DNA of 64,000 bases. Source: RGIG5612 sp045598285. Lineage in GTDB: Bacteria; Bacillota; Clostridia; Lachnospirales; Lachnospiraceae. The notes below the pieces were generated by a model. It saw nothing but the letters and a program-made list of their open reading frames with translations. It was not told the DNA's origin and made no database searches. Below are positions 1 to 8,031 of the stretch, piece by piece. Each line of letters begins with the position of its first letter. The stretch's first letter is position 1. The stretch is from NCBI GenBank assembly GCA_045598285.1, contig JAZLLU010000022.1, forward strand, positions 1 to 64,000. The letters are read 5' to 3'. Both the position numbers and the translations under genes were made by a program.

Positions 1-92
1 GCCGGTCACGGTTATTTTAAATAAAATACCCTGAGCAACCGTCTATCGGTAGCTCCTTAATTATATTCTACACAATTTTCTTTTTGTTGCAA
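1..92 (-). promoter_or_regulatory. Leftward promoter of a second antitoxin-like RNA
   Basis: On the minus strand TTGCAA (87-92) and TAGAAT (65-70) are separated by 16 bp. The same promoter, with the conserved stretch between the boxes, recurs at 653-680 in front of the antitoxin RNA of the toxin locus at 481-573. The transcript would run out of the left edge of the window, so a second toxin locus may lie just outside. No coding sequence is supported here. Confidence 0.4.
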
Positions 93-106
93 GTGTTTAC
101 ATGAAA

Positions 107-263
107 GTGGATGGGAAGTCTAGTTTGTGCGCTTAGGTGGAGGGAAAGTCTAGTGAAAATCGTTTTTTTGTCAGAAATGGGAGTTATCATCCACTTTTGT
201 ACGAAAACTAGACTTCCCATCCGGTTTTGCAGATTAATGCGAGCCGGAGCATGAAAATAAAAA
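107..263. repeat. 157-bp intergenic repeat, copy 1
   Basis: Nearly identical to 4533-4690. It contains the 16-nt word GGATGGGAAGTCTAGT at 109-124, a degenerate second copy at 138-153, and its inverse complement at 207-222, so it can fold into a long stem. A smaller CCGG-ended hairpin follows at 221-246. The two copies lie in the same orientation on either side of the toxin locus and the LRR gene. No open reading frame in it looks like a gene. Confidence 0.75.
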
Positions 264-480
264 ATGTAAACATTGAATTGGTTTTGATTTTGTTGTACTA
301 TGAATTTTGTCAATAAAGATGTTCTGAAAATTCTAAAAGTTCTTTTATTGATTCCGATTAAAAAGCGATAAGAAAATTTGGTGTTTAGGCATCTTTGTGC
401 CTTTACATAGGAACTGCAAGAACGGTTTGCGGTCAGTCCTCCACCCTTAAAATATTATTTTATGGAAGGAGGTGATGTGT

Positions 481-573
481 ATGGAAGTTATAAACTTTAT
501 AATTTCGTTTACTAGCATTGTTATCTCAAGCATCAGCTTAGGTATCACAATTAGTAATATACATAAAAAATGA
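481..573 (+). CDS. Small hydrophobic peptide, probable holin-like type I toxin
   Basis: A 30-residue ORF with one hydrophobic, Ile/Val/Ser-rich segment and a short basic tail (HKK), preceded by a strong AGGAGG at 467-472. An in-frame ATG at 475 is too close to the AGGAGG, so 481 is preferred. Size, membrane-segment layout, the strong hairpin directly after the stop and a convergent small-RNA promoter all resemble the short holin-like toxins of Firmicutes type I systems. The family call rests on architecture only. Toxicity and antitoxin pairing are inferred. Confidence 0.55.
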   Translation: MEVINFIISFTSIVISSISLGITISNIHKK

Positions 574-606
574 TCGCTCCCCATTCGTAAAATGAGCGAT
601 CATTTT
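567..606. terminator. Bidirectional terminator shared by toxin mRNA and antitoxin RNA
   Basis: The arms AAAATGATCGCTC and GAGCGATCATTTT form a 13-bp stem with A and T runs on both sides, so it can stop transcripts from either direction. It overlaps the toxin stop codon. Confidence 0.8.
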
Positions 607-680
607 GCAACAATGGACTGACCGTAACGGCAGTTCCTTTATTTATAACTCTATTCTACACAATTTCCCTTTAATTGCAA
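590..680 (-). ncRNA. Putative antitoxin RNA convergent to the small toxin
   Basis: A minus-strand promoter (TTGCAA 675-680, 16-bp spacer, TAGAAT 653-658) would start an RNA near 646 that ends in the shared terminator. Its 5' part folds into a hairpin (GGAACTG...CAGTCC) that also occurs, in the same sense, in the toxin mRNA leader at 411-442. The two RNAs could therefore meet by loop-loop contact as well as at the terminator. The RNA itself is inferred from promoter and terminator only. Confidence 0.4.
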
Positions 681-814
681 GCACTCGAGAAAGAAAGATA
701 GTTCAAGCCCTCAACAAACAAAAAATTAATGGTTTTTCTTTTATATTTTTTTGTTTATCGTCCATATATAATGGTTTTAAAAACATATTTTCTTGCAATA
801 TTTTTTATCTTTTA

Positions 815-3800
815 TCAATAATCCTTTTTCTCGCCACATTCAATACATTTTTTAACCAAAAAACCTTCGAATTTTCCGCCACAGTTTCTGCAAACTCCTC
901 TTTTCTTTCTAATTTCTTTTATCATTTTTTTACTGTCTGAAAAGCCTCTTAATTCATCAAAAATTTCTTCAGCTTCGGTATATTTCTTTTCTTTTACGTA
1001 CTGAAGCGCAATAGAATACCTATTTTGTTGTTCTTTTACCTTTCTTATTTTGCCCAATCTCATTGCGCTATTTGAATAATTACCTAGCGACTCAAATAAT
1101 TTTTCTGCCTCATCTAAGTTTCCGTCTTTTTCACATTGAGCTGCTTCTGAATAAATACGTCCTTTTTCTTTTATTTCTCTTTCTTTTTCCCTTACTATTT
1201 CTACTCTTTCTTTACTGTCCGAATACTCTCCTAAAGATTCAAATACTATGATTGCTTCCTCATATTTTCCTGAATTCTCATACTTAATAGCCCTAGAATA
1301 TTTTTCTTTTAATGCTACTTCCTTATCAATTTCTTCGATTAGCTTTTTTGAATCTTTATAATCTATAATTTGTTGGAATATTGATTTGGCGGCATCATAT
1401 TTTTTTTCTTCTTTATATTTGACGGCATCCTTATAATGAGCTTCATCTTCAGCTAGTTTTTTTTGTTCTTCTTCTAGCTTTCTTCTTTCTTCTTCTTTTC
1501 TTTGCTCTTCTTGTTTCTTTAGTTCTTCTTGCTTCTTTTCTTCTTCGGCTTTCAAATATTCATTTATTATTTTCTCACCCTCTTCATTGCCTTTTAATAT
1601 TTTTTTTGCCGAATCAATATCACCTAAAGATAAATATGCTAAACCTTGTTTACAAATTATTTCATCTTCTTCAATATATTGTACCTTAAATTTTTCTTCT
1701 TGCGCGTATTTATCTGCCCATGAACCTTTGACTACATAAAATACAACAGACTTCAAAAATGCATCTTTGAATGGTGCCTTAAAATCAACTGGAACATAAA
1801 CTTCTTTTAGTTGTTTGCATTTCTTAAATGCACCTTTTTCTATTTTTTTGATACTTCCTGTTAAAATTAATTTTTCAATATTGCAACATCCATTAAATGC
1901 TTCTTCTCCTACCTTTTCTAAGTTTTGAGACAAAATAACTTCTTTTAGCAATTCGCAATTCATAAAAGCTCTATAACCAATTGATTTAATAGAATTTGGA
2001 AGAATAATTTTTTCTAGTTTTATACATCCACTAAACGCCTCTTTTCCTATTGATTCTAACCCTTCTTCAAATGTAATATTTTCCAATTGTTGACATTTAT
2101 AAAATGTTCCATCCTCTATATTTTTTGTCAACCTTGGCCAATTAATAGTCTTTATTCCAGAGGACATAAAAACGTGGTTTTCAATATTTTTTATTTTTCG
2201 AGGCAAATCCAATGTTTCAAGAGCGCTACAACTCGCAAAAGCATGCTCTTCAATGGATTGCAATGCTTCTGGTAACTTTAAGCTTTGAATGTTACTACAT
2301 TTTTCAAATAATCCTCCACTAATTGTTTTTAATTGTTTTGGTAACTCTATCTTTTCTAATCTTTCACATTCATAAAAAGCACTCATTCCAATAAATTTTA
2401 GTCCTTCTGGTAACTTTATCTTTTCTAATTTTTCACATCCATCAAAAGCACTCTCTCCAATAAATTTTAATCCTTCTGGTAACTCTATCTTTTCTAATTT
2501 TTTACATTTATTAAAAGCACTCTCTCCAATAAATTTTAGTCCTTCTGGTAACTTTATCTTTTCTAAGTTTATGCAACTTGAAAATGCTTTTTCACCAATA
2601 GTTTCTAGCGTACTTGGCAATTCAATATGTTCCAACATTTCACAGTACAAAAAAGCTCTATCTCCTATGGCTTTTACTCCATCCGGAACAACAACTTCTT
2701 TATCATTACCAAAGTAACTAGTTAATGTTCCTGATGAATCTATTTCTGAATGATTGACATAGACTATGCCGTCGTCATCATCGTCGTAATCTTCATCGTT
2801 ATCGTAGTCATAATTGTCGTCGTAATCTTCTTGGGAGAAAGAATAATTCATAGGTCCATCTTCCGTAAAAAATGGTTCCGATGCAGCAATAGATAATGCG
2901 CACCATGCATATAAAACAACGGCAGCATTTCCTTCAAGTTGTTCTGAAGTATCTCTATCTTTTTTCAAATAATTATATAATGTGTTTATTGCAGGATATA
3001 TATACTCTAAATCTTTTCTTAATTTATCAAGAGAACCCACTTGGGATAGCATTTCATCGTAAGCAGGAAAAGTTTCTCTCATTTTTCTAACGCGTTCATA
3101 ATCTTCTTCTGACGGAAGGAACTTGTCCTTATCTGATTTTGATACTGCGTCAGGCAGAAAGAATACATGTAAATCTTGATTTGAACATAAGCCTTTGCAA
3201 TATTTTTTATCATCATAATTAAGCCAATCACATGCTTCTATAAAATCAATCATTTCTAAAAGCAAAGAAAGTTCTAAATCTTTAGGCTTCTTACTATTTT
3301 TTTTACAATAATCAGCCAAAGTCCATGCAAACGACCTCAAAGCACTCATCATATATGCCTTTTGCATTAAACCATTAAGAATTTCCGCTTCTCTATCACT
3401 TTTATCATTGAAAACAAAAGAATTAACATGAAATACTTGCGCCATTTTTTTAGCTGTTTCATCCAAGGTGTATCCAATAGGATTCAAGTCTAAGATTTCT
3501 TGTAATGGCAATTCTTCTTTTTCTTCTTGGTCCTCATCCCAAAAATCTTCTTCTCGTTCTTTTATAACATGAGTAAAATTAATAAACTGGTATTCCGTTC
3601 CTGATGTATTCATTCTAACTTCTACACCTAAGGATCCTAAACTTCTCATTCTATCTTGAAGCCCATAATAATGTGGATAAAGTGTTTGGTCTGGTAACGC
3701 TCTTGAAAACTTATCGCTTTGTACATCATCTTCATTATCTCCAAGTATATTACCAAGAGCTTCCATAATCTTTCCTTCTAGTTCTTCTTCCGATCCATAC

Positions 3801-4384
3801 GTTTTTGAAACACCATCAAAATCATCTAATGATTTTTCCAATTTATCGTAAAGTATTTGTGGTGTTAAATTTTCTGTGTTCAATTTTTTCCCATTAAATC
3901 TTATTGTTTTAATAACATCAATGAATTGTTGATATTTAGATAAATCTCTTCCTTCCCCAAACCTTGAATTGACCACGTTTATAGCCACACCTGTATTGTC
4001 ATCGCACACCAAAAATAATGCAGTAATGTAATTAAAAAATTGCATTCCATAAATTTCCCAGTTAAATCTCCCTGAAACAAAAACAGCATCACTCTCGCCA
4101 GGCAACGAATATGTTATTGTTGGATTTTCACCTGACAAAAATCCAAAACCTGCATTACGTTGTCGAAACAATTTTTCAATATCCTTATCGCTTTTTTTAC
4201 CTGGTTCTATTTCATATTTTACGATATCAATACGATTCTTGTATTCTGCTTCTCCATCATTATCTATAATTTTTTCTGTGCATATTAAATTCATTTCATC
4301 GCCATTTTCATTTTTGTCTATGAAATGCAAAAGCCCTGTTGGTAATTCAAATTGTAAATTTTCATTATATTTGTATGTGTTCAT
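815..4384 (-). CDS. Large BspA-type leucine-rich-repeat protein with TPR-like tail and zinc ribbon
   Basis: This 1189-residue protein has no signal peptide or membrane segment, so it is probably cytoplasmic. The first 520 residues are of unknown fold. An Asp/Tyr-rich acidic stretch follows near 530-550, then about twelve LRR_5-type repeats of the pattern CxxLEKIxLPEGLKFIGxxAF (about 560-900). After these come a Lys/Glu/Gln-rich coiled coil, four or so repeats of the type YxxAxxYxxxGKYxEAxxIFxxLGxYxDS, and a C-terminal CxxC...CxxC zinc ribbon. The ATG has AGAGGGA upstream. BspA repeats usually occur on secreted proteins, so an intracellular one is unusual. Function is unknown. It lies between two copies of a 157-bp repeat. 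Confidence 0.85.
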   Translation of the reverse strand: MNTYKYNENLQFELPTGLLHFIDKNENGDEMNLICTEKIIDNDGEAEYKNRIDIVKYEIEPGKKSDKDIEKLFRQRNAGFGFLSGENPTITYSLPGESDAVFVSGRFNWEIYGMQFFNYITALFLVCDDNTGVAINVVNSRFGEGRDLSKYQQFIDVIKTIRFNGKKLNTENLTPQILYDKLEKSLDDFDGVSKTYGSEEELEGKIMEALGNILGDNEDDVQSDKFSRALPDQTLYPHYYGLQDRMRSLGSLGVEVRMNTSGTEYQFINFTHVIKEREEDFWDEDQEEKEELPLQEILDLNPIGYTLDETAKKMAQVFHVNSFVFNDKSDREAEILNGLMQKAYMMSALRSFAWTLADYCKKNSKKPKDLELSLLLEMIDFIEACDWLNYDDKKYCKGLCSNQDLHVFFLPDAVSKSDKDKFLPSEEDYERVRKMRETFPAYDEMLSQVGSLDKLRKDLEYIYPAINTLYNYLKKDRDTSEQLEGNAAVVLYAWCALSIAASEPFFTEDGPMNYSFSQEDYDDNYDYDNDEDYDDDDDGIVYVNHSEIDSSGTLTSYFGNDKEVVVPDGVKAIGDRAFLYCEMLEHIELPSTLETIGEKAFSSCINLEKIKLPEGLKFIGESAFNKCKKLEKIELPEGLKFIGESAFDGCEKLEKIKLPEGLKFIGMSAFYECERLEKIELPKQLKTISGGLFEKCSNIQSLKLPEALQSIEEHAFASCSALETLDLPRKIKNIENHVFMSSGIKTINWPRLTKNIEDGTFYKCQQLENITFEEGLESIGKEAFSGCIKLEKIILPNSIKSIGYRAFMNCELLKEVILSQNLEKVGEEAFNGCCNIEKLILTGSIKKIEKGAFKKCKQLKEVYVPVDFKAPFKDAFLKSVVFYVVKGSWADKYAQEEKFKVQYIEEDEIICKQGLAYLSLGDIDSAKKILKGNEEGEKIINEYLKAEEEKKQEELKKQEEQRKEEERRKLEEEQKKLAEDEAHYKDAVKYKEEKKYDAAKSIFQQIIDYKDSKKLIEEIDKEVALKEKYSRAIKYENSGKYEEAIIVFESLGEYSDSKERVEIVREKEREIKEKGRIYSEAAQCEKDGNLDEAEKLFESLGNYSNSAMRLGKIRKVKEQQNRYSIALQYVKEKKYTEAEEIFDELRGFSDSKKMIKEIRKKRGVCRNCGGKFEGFLVKKCIECGEKKDY

Positions 4385-4532
4385 AAAAGTCCCTCTCTAA
4401 AATATTATTTTCTTAGTAAGTTACTACCGCTATACATATTTTACCACATTGTCGTGGCTTTTTCCCTTTTGGGTTGACGGTTAATTTCGACAATTACGCC
4501 AGGCCTTTCTTCTAATTTTTGGCATAAAAATA

Positions 4533-4690
4533 GTGGATGGGAAGTCTAGTTTGTGCGCTTAGGTGGATGGGAAGTCTAGTGAAAATCGTTTTTCTTTGTC
4601 AGAAATGGGAGTTATCATCCACTTTTGTGCGAAAACTAGACTTCCCATCCGGTTTTGCAGATTAGTGCGAGCCGGAACATGAAAATAAAA
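4533..4690. repeat. 157-bp intergenic repeat, copy 2
   Basis: Matches 107-263 over its full length with only a few substitutions. Here both forward words are intact GGATGGGAAGTCTAGT, followed by the inverse word. Just to its left, about 30 bp (4498-4530) are also found, slightly changed, at 6471-6502. The 4385-4741 gap holds this repeat and the following terminator, and nothing else I can recognise. Confidence 0.75.
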
Positions 4691-4714
4691 GGCCGGACTT
4701 TCGTCCGGCCTTGT
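4687..4714 (-). terminator. Terminator of the lipoprotein gene
   Basis: GGCCGGA and TCCGGCC form a compact GC stem, followed on the minus strand by a TTTTATTTT run, directly after the lipoprotein stop codon. Confidence 0.85.
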
Positions 4715-4741
4715 GCGATACATGACCAATCTAACCTATTG

Positions 4742-6076
4742 CTATTTGATTTTGATTTCGAGGGTTGGGGTGTCGATTTCATTGTAGTTCTCGTCCCTGA
4801 TTTCAATTTGCATTGAAATATTTTTAATGTCTTTGATATCTTTTACTACTTCTTCATAATCGGATTGTGAAACTTCTGCATCAACCATTGTGGTTGTCCC
4901 TGGCGAGATTGTTGCCGAAATAAATGCACTTCCAGCCTTCTTCTTTTGAATATAGACATCTGATAATGAATCAATTTCCAATTCTTTATTTCCTATATTT
5001 TGAACAAGGAATAAAATATGGAGATCCCCATATTCGTCTTTGCTTATGCCTTTTGATATAAATTTTAAGTCATTTGCCTGATAAACCACTTCGCCAGATT
5101 GATCTACTTTTTTTTCACTTCCAAATACTAGTTCAACTTTTGTATCTCCTATTTGACGATGATTGCTATCATGTACACCTAATGTGAACGCAATCTTTGA
5201 GAATTTATCTATTCCGTACTGCGTTTTCATATCAGCATCCATAATCTTGCTTGTGTCAATATACAGCACTGCTCTTTTACCAGCATTTATAAATTGACTA
5301 TCCCATCTGCCACCGTATGCTAATATTCCGTTAAGTTCTACTTCTTTAATTGTTACATATTGGTCTTTGTCTGAATTGTTTATTACTTCGAAAAGTAATG
5401 CTTGAGCTCCCTCTTTATTTGTGACCGCATATGCACACAAAGATTTTATTCCTTGTTTGTCAACGAGTTCTTCTTTTGTCGAACTGTCTATCGTAAAACC
5501 TAGTGCCGTTGATATTGCTTCATTATCCATCGCTCCTGCGAATGTATCTTTCTTATAGTCGTATTTATCAGCTATAGATGTTTTGATTGTTTTTTGTTCT
5601 AGTGGAAGATATTCATCATAATTTTCATCTTCAATTTCAATTCCTAATGTTATGTCTGCAATATCTTCTATTCCATACATTAAAAGCGCCTCTATATCAA
5701 AGTCGACTGTCGTTGTGACACTCATGCCTGCTGCCACATCTTCTCCAATATACCCTCCGCTCATCATATATCCATTAACGGAATTCGTGCTATTACCTAT
5801 GGTTCCTGCGTAAAATGATAGATTTCTATCAGTATTGTTTTCTATTAGGAGTTCTAGGTCTGCTGAATAGTCTGTATATGAAAGGTCAGTCGCCGTAATT
5901 TTCACTCCTGCTTCATCGATGATTACTGTCTCCTCGATCGTTGCGCTGAATTTACCTTTTAGTGCAGAGCCGGGGTCTTTTTTCCCCTTCATATTTTTCT
6001 TTCCGCAGCCTACCATCGCCACCGCCATAGCCACTACCAATACCGCTGTCACAACTCTTGCAATTTTTCTTTTCAT
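4742..6076 (-). CDS. Lipoprotein of unknown function
   Basis: A 444-residue protein with a lipoprotein signal: a basic start (MKRKIA), a hydrophobic stretch, and a lipobox ending in VGC at about residue 24. It is expected to be anchored on the outer face of the membrane. The mature part is rich in beta-type motifs such as VNNxxDKxxxxxIKEVELNG, suggesting two or three immunoglobulin-like segments, but I recognise no family. AAGGAG precedes the ATG. The XRE regulator gene ends 3 bases upstream, so the two form an operon. Confidence 0.75.
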   Translation of the reverse strand: MKRKIARVVTAVLVVAMAVAMVGCGKKNMKGKKDPGSALKGKFSATIEETVIIDEAGVKITATDLSYTDYSADLELLIENNTDRNLSFYAGTIGNSTNSVNGYMMSGGYIGEDVAAGMSVTTTVDFDIEALLMYGIEDIADITLGIEIEDENYDEYLPLEQKTIKTSIADKYDYKKDTFAGAMDNEAISTALGFTIDSSTKEELVDKQGIKSLCAYAVTNKEGAQALLFEVINNSDKDQYVTIKEVELNGILAYGGRWDSQFINAGKRAVLYIDTSKIMDADMKTQYGIDKFSKIAFTLGVHDSNHRQIGDTKVELVFGSEKKVDQSGEVVYQANDLKFISKGISKDEYGDLHILFLVQNIGNKELEIDSLSDVYIQKKKAGSAFISATISPGTTTMVDAEVSQSDYEEVVKDIKDIKNISMQIEIRDENYNEIDTPTLEIKIK

Positions 6077-6078
6077 AT

Positions 6079-6402
6079 CTAACTCTCCTTTTTCTTGTTT
6101 TTTGTTACTTCGCTGATGAAGACTTCGAGTGCTTTTATTGCTTCTTCGGATAAGTCTTTTGTGAGTGGGTCTTTTTGCTGGATTTCTAGCCCGAGCAGAT
6201 AGTCGGTGGTGACGTTTAGGCGCGTTGCTATTGCCACAAGGTTTTTTATCTTCGGCTCAATTTCTCCGGACTCATACCTTGCCACCGCCGCCCTAGATAT
6301 CCCCACATTCTCAGCGAGTTCTTCTTGAGTGATGCCTGTTTTCTCCCTTGCCGCTTTTATGCGGTTACCGAGACTTAGCATAAGATAACTTTTATTACTC
6401 AT
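6079..6402 (-). CDS. XRE-family transcriptional regulator
   Basis: A 107-residue protein whose residues 10-65 form a classic Cro/CI helix-turn-helix (GNRIKAAREKTGITQEELAE, then ISRAAVARYESGEIEPK). The tail of about 35 residues is charged and of unknown role. An ATG at 6381 (second Met) is an alternative start, and neither start has a strong ribosome site. It leads a two-gene operon with the downstream lipoprotein. A perfect palindrome just upstream of the gene is a likely autoregulatory site. Confidence 0.85.
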   Translation of the reverse strand: MSNKSYLMLSLGNRIKAAREKTGITQEELAENVGISRAAVARYESGEIEPKIKNLVAIATRLNVTTDYLLGLEIQQKDPLTKDLSEEAIKALEVFISEVTKNKKKES

Positions 6403-6411
6403 ATGTATATG

Positions 6412-6464
6412 TTAAAGAATAAATTTTCTATTTAACATCAACTATGAGTAACGCTGCGTTACTT
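6412..6464. promoter_or_regulatory. Operator candidates upstream of the XRE-lipoprotein operon
   Basis: AGTAACGCTGCGTTACT (6448-6464) is a perfect 17-bp palindrome with a single central base. A second inverted repeat, TGTTAAA...TTTAACA, spans 6412-6438. Both lie within 65 bp of the regulator start, where its promoter should be. The rest of the 6403-6697 gap contains a short GTAGGA/TCCTAC hairpin at about 6651-6668 and otherwise nothing recognisable. Confidence 0.5.
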
Positions 6465-6697
6465 ACAGTAACAGGCCTTTCTTTTGATTTTTGACATAAA
6501 AATTCCTCCTTACGATACATGTGATTTAGCATCTACTCGTAAGGGGGTTTGTATTTTTCGCGAGAAGAATTTCCTTTATATTGCAAGTGCTTATGAAAAA
6601 TCGGGCACAAAGTGTACTGATAAATTAAAGCATTTCGAGTATAGTGTTAGTAGGAAAAATCCTACTTTCCCTATTTTAAAGAACAGGAGGTGCTTTT

Positions 6698-6964
6698 ATG
6701 CAACCCGCAACATTTATTGATACTGCAAAAGTCATGTCAAAAGGACAGGTGACGATTCCAAAAGATATTAGAAATATCCTAAAGATTTCTGTTGGAGATC
6801 GTTTATCCTTCATTGTAGAGAATAATGAGGTGCGTATTGTTAATTCTGCTGCGTATGCTATGAAACAATTCCAGTCTGATATGAATGGAGCAGCTGCAGA
6901 AGCAGGCATTAATTCTGAAGAGGATGTAATAGATTTGATTTCGAAAATGAGAAACGAGGAATAG
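6698..6964 (+). CDS. AbrB/SpoVT-type antitoxin
   Basis: 88 residues. The N-terminal half is a swapped-hairpin AbrB DNA-binding fold (VMSKGQVTIPKDIRNILKIS, then VGDRLSFIVE), typical of antitoxins paired with PIN toxins. The C-terminal half, helical and acidic, would be the toxin-neutralising part. AGGAGG precedes the ATG. The next gene starts two bases after the stop and is a truncated PIN toxin, so this antitoxin now has no complete partner here. Confidence 0.8.
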   Translation: MQPATFIDTAKVMSKGQVTIPKDIRNILKISVGDRLSFIVENNEVRIVNSAAYAMKQFQSDMNGAAAEAGINSEEDVIDLISKMRNEE

Positions 6965-6966
6965 TT

Positions 6967-7062
6967 ATGCAAGTGTTACTTGATACAAATATCCTTATTT
7001 CTGCTGCTTTATTTCCAAACGGAGTAGCTGCACCGGTGGACGAAATGTTATGGCGAACATAA
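6967..7062 (+). pseudogene. Truncated PIN-domain toxin (VapC-like)
   Basis: The reading frame begins MQVLLDTNILISAALFPNG, the classic first strand and helix of a PIN ribonuclease with its first metal-binding Asp (D6). It ends after 31 codons, whereas PIN toxins are about 130 residues, so the other acidic residues are absent. Its position two bases after the AbrB-type antitoxin is the normal one for the toxin. It is best read as a toxin gene cut off by a deletion. Confidence 0.7.
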
Positions 7063-7112
7063 ACCAGCTGCCGCAAATATAAACACTAAGTCAAGAAGTC
7101 TAATAAACGTGT

Positions 7113-7433
7113 TCAGCTCAAATATCCCAGTTTTTTTATTAACTTGAGCTGATATTCAGCTTCTGGACTATACATAACCTCACAAGTTTTTTCATACCAT
7201 TTTACTGCTTCTTCCATATTACGATTTGTTCCTATCGCATATTGATAGCATCTTCCAAGTTCTTCCATTGCATGTTCTTCGCCCATCTCTGCAGCTGCTT
7301 TTATTAATTCAAATCCTTTTTGTGAATCTAGGTCAATACTATGTCCATATATGTACTCGTATCCAAGATTATACATACAAAAGGCATCATTTAGGTCGGT
7401 CCCTTTTTGATAGTTTTCAATTGCCTTGTGCAT
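7113..7433 (-). CDS. Sel1-repeat protein, 3' part after a frameshift
   Basis: Encodes about 106 residues of Sel1/TPR-like repeats (for example NLGYEYIYG followed by GFELIKAAAEMGEEHAMEELGRC). The frame opens inside the end of the upstream Sel1 ORF, and no ribosome site is visible. It is therefore probably the continuation of 7417-7998 in another frame. See that entry for the shift point. Confidence 0.6.
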   Translation of the reverse strand: MHKAIENYQKGTDLNDAFCMYNLGYEYIYGHSIDLDSQKGFELIKAAAEMGEEHAMEELGRCYQYAIGTNRNMEEAVKWYEKTCEVMYSPEAEYQLKLIKKLGYLS

Positions 7434-7998
7434 TTTTTTCTACACCATATCCATTTTCATATGCTGATGCCAAAATACAAATTGCATCAACATTTCCCTG
7501 TAGGGCAGCTTTTTGAGCTAATAAAAAACTTTCTTTGTAATAATTTTCTCTTTCTGGATTACGCATATATTTTGCAATTTCTATCAATCCATTTGCCAAA
7601 TCTGCTTGACCTTGAGCGTTTCCTTCTTTTGCTCTCTTTTCTGCTATTGCAAGTCTTTTAAATTCTCTTGCATATTCTTCAGCCTGTTTATCGCCAAAGG
7701 CTACAGCTTTTTGCATAAAAACTGTAGCCTTTGCAAAATTACGCGATGTTCCATAACCTTTTGCATTCATTATTCCTGCATTAAACATACCTTCTGTGCT
7801 TCCTTTTTCAGCACTTTTAAGATACCAGTAATATGCTATTTCAAAATTTTCTTCAAATTCGATTCCATAATAATAATTAAACGCAGTCCTTTCCATTGCA
7901 TATAAATATCCGTTTTTTGCCTCTTTTTCTATTTCCTCTGGCGATAAAACTTCTAATAATACTTGATCAATAAACTCTTCATTAAATGGGTTTTTCAT
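7417..7998 (-). CDS. Sel1-repeat protein, 5' part before a frameshift
   Basis: 193 residues made of Sel1-like repeats (EIAYYWYLKSAEKGSTEGMFNAG, then ATVFMQKAVAFGDKQAEEYA and further units). Such repeats usually mediate protein-protein contacts. The final repeat reads GYGVEKNA and then leaves the repeat pattern at a run of seven A (minus strand, near 7433). Shifting the frame there continues smoothly into HKAIENYQKGTDLNDAF of the next ORF. The intact protein would be about 295 residues. A true pseudogene, slippage at the A run and a sequencing error are all possible. Confidence 0.65.
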   Translation of the reverse strand: MKNPFNEEFIDQVLLEVLSPEEIEKEAKNGYLYAMERTAFNYYYGIEFEENFEIAYYWYLKSAEKGSTEGMFNAGIMNAKGYGTSRNFAKATVFMQKAVAFGDKQAEEYAREFKRLAIAEKRAKEGNAQGQADLANGLIEIAKYMRNPERENYYKESFLLAQKAALQGNVDAICILASAYENGYGVEKNAQGN

Positions 7999-8031
7999 GT
8001 TTATTCCTCGATATTCACCACATTTTCGATA

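Noticed and set aside
605..940. Plus-strand frame of 111 codons overlapping the toxin locus and the LRR gene end
   Set aside because: It lies opposite the terminator, the antitoxin promoter and the C-terminus of a well-supported gene, and its composition is that of a reversed AT-rich frame.
1440..1560. TTCTTCTTC-rich stretch that looks like a simple repeat
   Set aside because: It encodes the Lys/Glu/Gln coiled coil of the LRR protein on the other strand, so codon usage explains it.
2330..2560. Repeated 69-base units that could be read as a tandem repeat array
   Set aside because: They are the codons of consecutive leucine-rich repeats inside a continuous coding frame.
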